Positions 63,601 through 64,000 of a DNA stretch of 64,000 nt are shown piece after piece. The first letter of the stretch is position 1. Each line of letters begins with the position of its first letter. The notes under the pieces were generated by a model, which ran no database searches, had not been told where the DNA came from, and saw only the letters and a program-made list of their open reading frames with translations. The position numbers were made by a program, and so were the translations under genes. Where the stretch lies: contig NZ_LT629741.1 of the NCBI RefSeq assembly GCF_900105135.1, positions 1,860,001 to 1,924,000 on the forward strand, given 5' to 3'. Origin of the DNA: Gramella sp. MAR_2010_147 (GTDB lineage Bacteria; Bacteroidota; Bacteroidia; Flavobacteriales; Flavobacteriaceae).

Positions 63601-64000
63601 CCCATCCATTACCGGAGGTCCGATTGGAAGTGTAACCTATAGCCTGAGTGGTGATGATGCTGATGACTTTACCATCAACGCCAGTACCGGGGTGGTAAGT
63701 ATGATCGCCAGAGATTTTGAAGCTCCGGTGGATGCTGATACCGATAATGTATATGAAGTAACCATTACCGCGACCGATTCTGACGGGAATAAAGATTCTG
63801 AATCCTGGAGCGTAAGTGTGACCGATCAGACGGAAGCAGCTGATTTTACTATCGATGCTATTGCGGATGCTACCGTAAATGAGAACAGTGCCTATACCGG
63901 GCCTGCTCCGAGTTTATCAGGTGATGCTCCTGTTGGAAGTGTGACCTATACCATCACCGGGGCTGATGCTGCCCTGTTCGAGGTCAATGAAGATACCGGG
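51692..64000 (+). CDS. Giant secreted cadherin-repeat protein, 3' end outside the window
   Basis: The frame runs from the ATG at 51692 to the window edge: 4,103 codons without a stop. A signal peptide (TLIFCFLFFAIFSLNAQ) is followed by an N-terminal region (to about residue 970). This holds Ig-like units such as SITGTSSEVDGATIEVF and SISGTATTGATITLLING. Cadherin-like domains start near residue 977, and from residue 1178 two alternating types (103 and 102 residues) repeat. Calcium-site features are visible: NEN, ATDSDGNTD and DADTDN. Such proteins act in surface adhesion or gliding, often exported by the type IX system, but the C-terminal sorting signal is not in view. It is divergent from the signalling cluster. 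Confidence 0.93.
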   Translation, partial: MDKPLPPYFSNFGKNTLIFCFLFFAIFSLNAQTKGLIYKQAAGSGQTVLDPNTDGYSSETNQGFFENDETESEIPYTALPSVGASEPDSDLGPGPDCKFTDLVKSENNNTVYTYLDGTGNLMFRFRLGGTAENSKGYSILIDTDQKFGASGENADPNYIPGNPGFEIEVVLRTNFGVGLYDIDGTVSPVEVGDAVTDRPYDNFAQKSIALSEICGDDDYFYDFYIPFADITAAFPSVTVNTPLRMVGNTVINPKAATGNNGISDLGGIDDSTGITDGLWEELINVFPPTSVTEIGSGATLPPRAACPSITGPIAVDATSITGTSSEVDGATIEVFRDDVSVGTTTVSAGNWTLSGLSPAVGNEVFSATAKVSAATADSTGTEEKSASYSDCNKTTVGATCSNPPDVAGTENGSKKAFEGTSSASGSYELTIYNSDGTKLVSPAGTSNPATYTTSSWVWEYGRGGTKIPAGVYYFTVTETGKCESSKTEFCFDTATFSSAPVISNTPILESDTSISGTATTGATITLLINGEEQGVDIASGGNWSFSVSGLSQGDELTIRAIESGNCSAETSVTVSAKSDAPIVRGEYCLAGGMTVNTVNGVSSEDAGSEINIYSSPTQGGMKSLEGTTNVQSNGSWSADGLNILIGRYITATAQNTGEIVSEFSNEVLVRSKTPSPNLKITSDPITEGDASITGEALASTSVELTIQLYMDGVAIEGATATVNPVVGVASVQEWTITGLDTPFNKLYAGGVATVTVTSPTIGFCESDPSNAVTVQCKQPASQVFSATTSTTVCQNETISFQVNDTEENIVYELIDQTDAGVGPAMLGTGSSISLTSFGLNTSVTGIRIRAQKIGIDCDRIILPSVSVTVNPLPAITLGANPIINDSETSAFISYTNAVNDPANYVLDFDSSANSAGFTDITTPTNLPASPIEILVPGTASGGTYNGVIKVLNTTTGCISGNIPFSITIDASAPPAINFTIDPINDIIINENTAYTGPTPVLSGDTPVGTVTYTLAGEDAGDFTINSSTGVVSMVARDFENPVDDDTNNTYELIVIATDEDSNTDSEAWAVEISDINEAPAITNNGSAATHSVDFAENGTGNVIDWDATDADGDDLTYSLSGADAALFDLDTNTGELSFKSAPDFEGSGDNQYEAIVTVSDGTFSDTQTLTVNVTDQTEAADFTIDAIGDATVNENSAYTGPAPSLSGDAPVGSVTYTITGADAALFEVNEDTGVVTMTEKDFENPADANSDNVYEVTLVATDSDGNTDAESWSVTVENVAEAVSFSIDPIADATVNENSAYTSETPSITGGPIGTVTYSLSGDDADDFTINASTGVVSMVARDFESPVDADTDNVYEVTITATDSDGNTDSESWSVSVTDQTEAADFTIDAIGDATVNENSAYTGPTPSLSGDAPIGSVTYTITGADAALFEVNEDTGVVTMTEKDFENPADANTDNVYEVTLVATDSDGNTDSESWSVTVENVAEAVSFSIDPIADATVNENSAYTSETPSITGGPIGTVTYSLSGDDADDFTINASTGVVSMIARDFEAPVDADTDNVYEVTITATDSDGNTDSESWSVSVTDQTEAADFTIDAIGDATVNENSAYTGPTPSLSGDAPVGSVTYTITGADAALFEVNEDTGVVTMTEKDFENPADANSDNVYEVTLVATDSDGNTDAESWSVTVENVAEAVSFSIDPIADASIAENSAYTSETPSITGGPIGSVTYSLSGDDADDFTINASTGVVSMIARDFEAPVDADTDNVYEVTITATDSDGNKDSESWSVSVTDQTEAADFTIDAIADATVNENSAYTGPAPSLSGDAPVGSVTYTITGADAALFEVNEDTGVVTMTEKDFENPADANSDNVYEVTLVATDSDGNTDAEAWSVTVENVAEAVSFSIDPIADASIAENSAYTSETPSITGGPIGSVTYSLSGDDADDFTINASTGVVSMIARDFEAPVDADTNNVYEVTITATDSDGNTDSESWSVSVTDQTEAADFTIDAIGDATVNENSAYTGPTPSLSGDAPVGSVTYTITGADAALFEVNEDTGVVTMTEKDFENPADANSDNVYEVTLVATDSDGNTDAESWSVTVENIAEAVSFSIDPIADATVNENSAYTSETPSITGGPIGTVTYSLSGDDADDFTINASTGVVSMIARDFEAPVDADTDNVYEVTITAADSDGNTDSESWSVSVTDQTEAADFTIDAIGDATVNENSAYTGPTPSLSGDAPVGSVTYTITGADAALFEVNEDTGVVTMTEKDFENPADANSDNVYEITLVATDSDGNTDAEAWSVTVENVAEAVSFSIDPIADASIAENSAYTSETPSITGGPIGSVTYSLSGDDADDFTINASTGVVSMVARDFESPVDADTDNVYEVTITATDSDGNKDSESWSVSVTDQTEAADFTIDAIADATVNENSAYTGPAPSLSGDAPVGSVTYTITGADAALFEVNEDTGVVTMTEKDFENPADANSDNVYEVTLVATDSDGNTDAEAWSVTVENVAEAVSFSIDPIADASIAENSAYTSETPSITGGPIGSVTYSLSGDDADDFTINASTGVVSMIARDFEAPVDADTDNVYEVTITATDSDGNKDSESWSVSVTDQTEAADFTIDAIGDATVNENSAYTGPAPSLSGDAPVGSVTYTITGADAALFEVNEDTGVVTMTEKDFENPADANSDNVYEVTLVATDSDGNTDAEAWSVTVENVAEAVSFSIDPIADASIAENSAYTSETPSITGGPIGSVTYSLSGDDADDFTINASTGVVSMIARDFEAPVDADTDNVYEVTITATDSDGNTDSESWSVSVTDQTEAADFTIDAIGDATVNENSAYTGPTPSLSGDAPVGSVTYTITGADAALFEVNEDTGVVTMTEKDFENPADANSDNVYEVTLVATDSDGNTDAESWSVTVENIAEAVSFSIDPIADATVNENSAYTSETPSITGGPIGTVTYSLSGDDADDFTINASTGVVSMIARDFEAPVDADTDNVYEVTITAADSDGNTDSESWSVSVTDQTEAADFTIDAIGDATVNENSAYTGPTPSLSGDAPVGSVTYTITGADAALFEVNEDTGVVTMTEKDFENPADANSDNVYEITLVATDSDGNTDAEAWSVTVENVAEAVSFSIDPIADASIAENSAYTSETPSITGGPIGSVTYSLSGDDADDFTINASTGVVSMVARDFESPVDADTDNVYEVTITATDSDGNKDSESWSVSVTDQTEAADFTIDAIADATVNENSAYTGPAPSLSGDAPVGSVTYTITGADAALFEVNEDTGVVTMTEKDFENPADANSDNVYEVTLVATDSDGNTDAEAWSVTVENVAEAVSFSIDPIADASIAENSAYTSETPSITGGPIGSVTYSLSGDDADDFTINASTGVVSMIARDFEAPVDADTDNVYEVTITATDSDGNKDSESWSVSVTDQTEAADFTIDAIGDATVNENSAYTGPAPSLSGDAPVGSVTYTITGADAALFEVNEDTGVVTMTEKDFENPADANSDNVYEVTLVATDSDGNTDAESWSVTVENIAEAVSFSIDPIADATVNENSAYTSETPSITGGPIGSVTYSLSGDDADDFTINASTGVVSMIARDFESPVDADTDNVYEVTITATDSDGNKDSESWSVSVTDQTEAADFTIDAIADATVNENSAYTGPAPSLSGDAPVGSVTYTITGADAALFEVNEDTGVVTMTEKDFENPADANSDNVYEVTLVATDSDGNTDAEAWSVTVENVAEAVSFSIDPIADASIAENSAYTSETPSITGGPIGSVTYSLSGDDADDFTINASTGVVSMIARDFEAPVDADTDNVYEVTITATDSDGNTDSESWSVSVTDQTEAADFTIDAIGDATVNENSAYTGPTPSLSGDAPVGSVTYTITGADAALFEVNEDTGVVTMTEKDFENPADANSDNVYEVTLVATDSDGNTDAESWSVTVENVAEAVSFSIDPIADASIAENSAYTSETPSITGGPIGSVTYSLSGDDADDFTINASTGVVSMIARDFEAPVDADTDNVYEVTITATDSDGNKDSESWSVSVTDQTEAADFTIDAIADATVNENSAYTGPAPSLSGDAPVGSVTYTITGADAALFEVNEDTG
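55223..64000 (+). repeat. Tandem array of 615-bp units encoding paired cadherin domains
   Basis: Fourteen complete 615-bp units plus a partial fifteenth run to the window edge. Each encodes a type A domain (starts EAADFTIDAI, 103 residues) and a type B domain (starts EAVSFSIDPI, 102 residues). Copies differ only at scattered sites, such as DATVNENS against DASIAENS in type B and TDSES against KDSES. Many differences are silent and shared between units, so the array is kept similar at the DNA level. Confidence 0.96.
57594..62154 (+). repeat. Recent four-unit (2,460-bp) block duplication inside the array
   Basis: Compared line by line, 57594-59694 and 60054-62154 appear identical over 2,101 bases at an offset of 2,460 (4 x 615). 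The first differences are at 57593/60053 and 59695/62155. Rare variants such as ATTACCGCGGCC at 58231/60691 occur in both copies, so the block was copied as a whole. Confidence 0.88.

Noticed and set aside
55223..64000. Regular repeats considered as a CRISPR array
   Set aside because: The period is 615 bp, there are no short spacers, the repeats are coding, and no cas genes are present.

Overview
The window looks like chromosomal DNA of a marine-type member of the Flavobacteriaceae (Bacteroidota), possibly Gramella/Christiangramia-like; the genus is an inference from gene content, not a computed match. Pointers are the AT-rich composition, signal peptides ending in A-Q or S-Q, Bacteroidota-type promoter boxes (TAnnTTTG), families typical of the phylum (DUF5686, DUF5777, M56/BlaI with TonB-like domains, the ExbB-x-ExbD-ExbD-PorT-like cluster) and a very large secreted repeat protein.

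Layout. 1-5.8 kb: 5' part of ATP-type PEP carboxykinase, a DUF423 membrane protein, a saccharopine dehydrogenase-like enzyme with an Lrp/AsnC regulator, a membrane zinc peptidase, and pyrH-frr. 5.9-15.4 kb: a DUF5686 outer-membrane protein, an RND/MMPL exporter, asnS, an RluA-type pseudouridine synthase, rpoN and a membrane protein. 15.4-18.6 kb (minus strand): ExbB/ExbD proton-channel operon with a PorT-like barrel, then tRNA-Ser(GGA). 18.8-25.5 kb (minus strand): asparaginase, acyltransferase, TatD nuclease, a YceI-DUF5777-Rieske operon, a flavin monooxygenase and DUF456. 25.6-29.8 kb: a BlaI repressor with its operator, an M56 sensor peptidase and two further genes carrying the same TonB-C-like domain, plus a TPR protein.

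29.8-44.9 kb: housekeeping and small accessory genes (GT2, ruvC, hemW, a cyclase, a membrane-anchored MutS-like ATPase, DUF885 and M49 peptidases, an M20 peptidase) separated by spacers full of two families of REP-like palindromic repeats. A 94-residue GIY-YIG nuclease sits between two copies of the same inverted repeat pair, and a four-helix-bundle gene sits between heptamer repeats. Both look like small, possibly mobile cassettes.

46.5-51.4 kb: tRNA-Leu(UAG), then a minus-strand signalling cluster (STAS, LytTR response regulator, Hpt, soluble multi-PAS histidine kinase, CheY-like receiver) that could form a phosphorelay. Divergent from it, 51.7-64.0 kb is the start of a giant secreted protein: signal peptide, about 940 residues of Ig-like and unassigned sequence, then cadherin-like domains. 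More than 14 copies of a 615-bp two-domain unit follow, with perfect DNA identity over kilobase blocks. The frame is still open at the window edge after 4,103 codons. The two most notable signals are this recently amplified array and the repeat-bracketed GIY-YIG gene.
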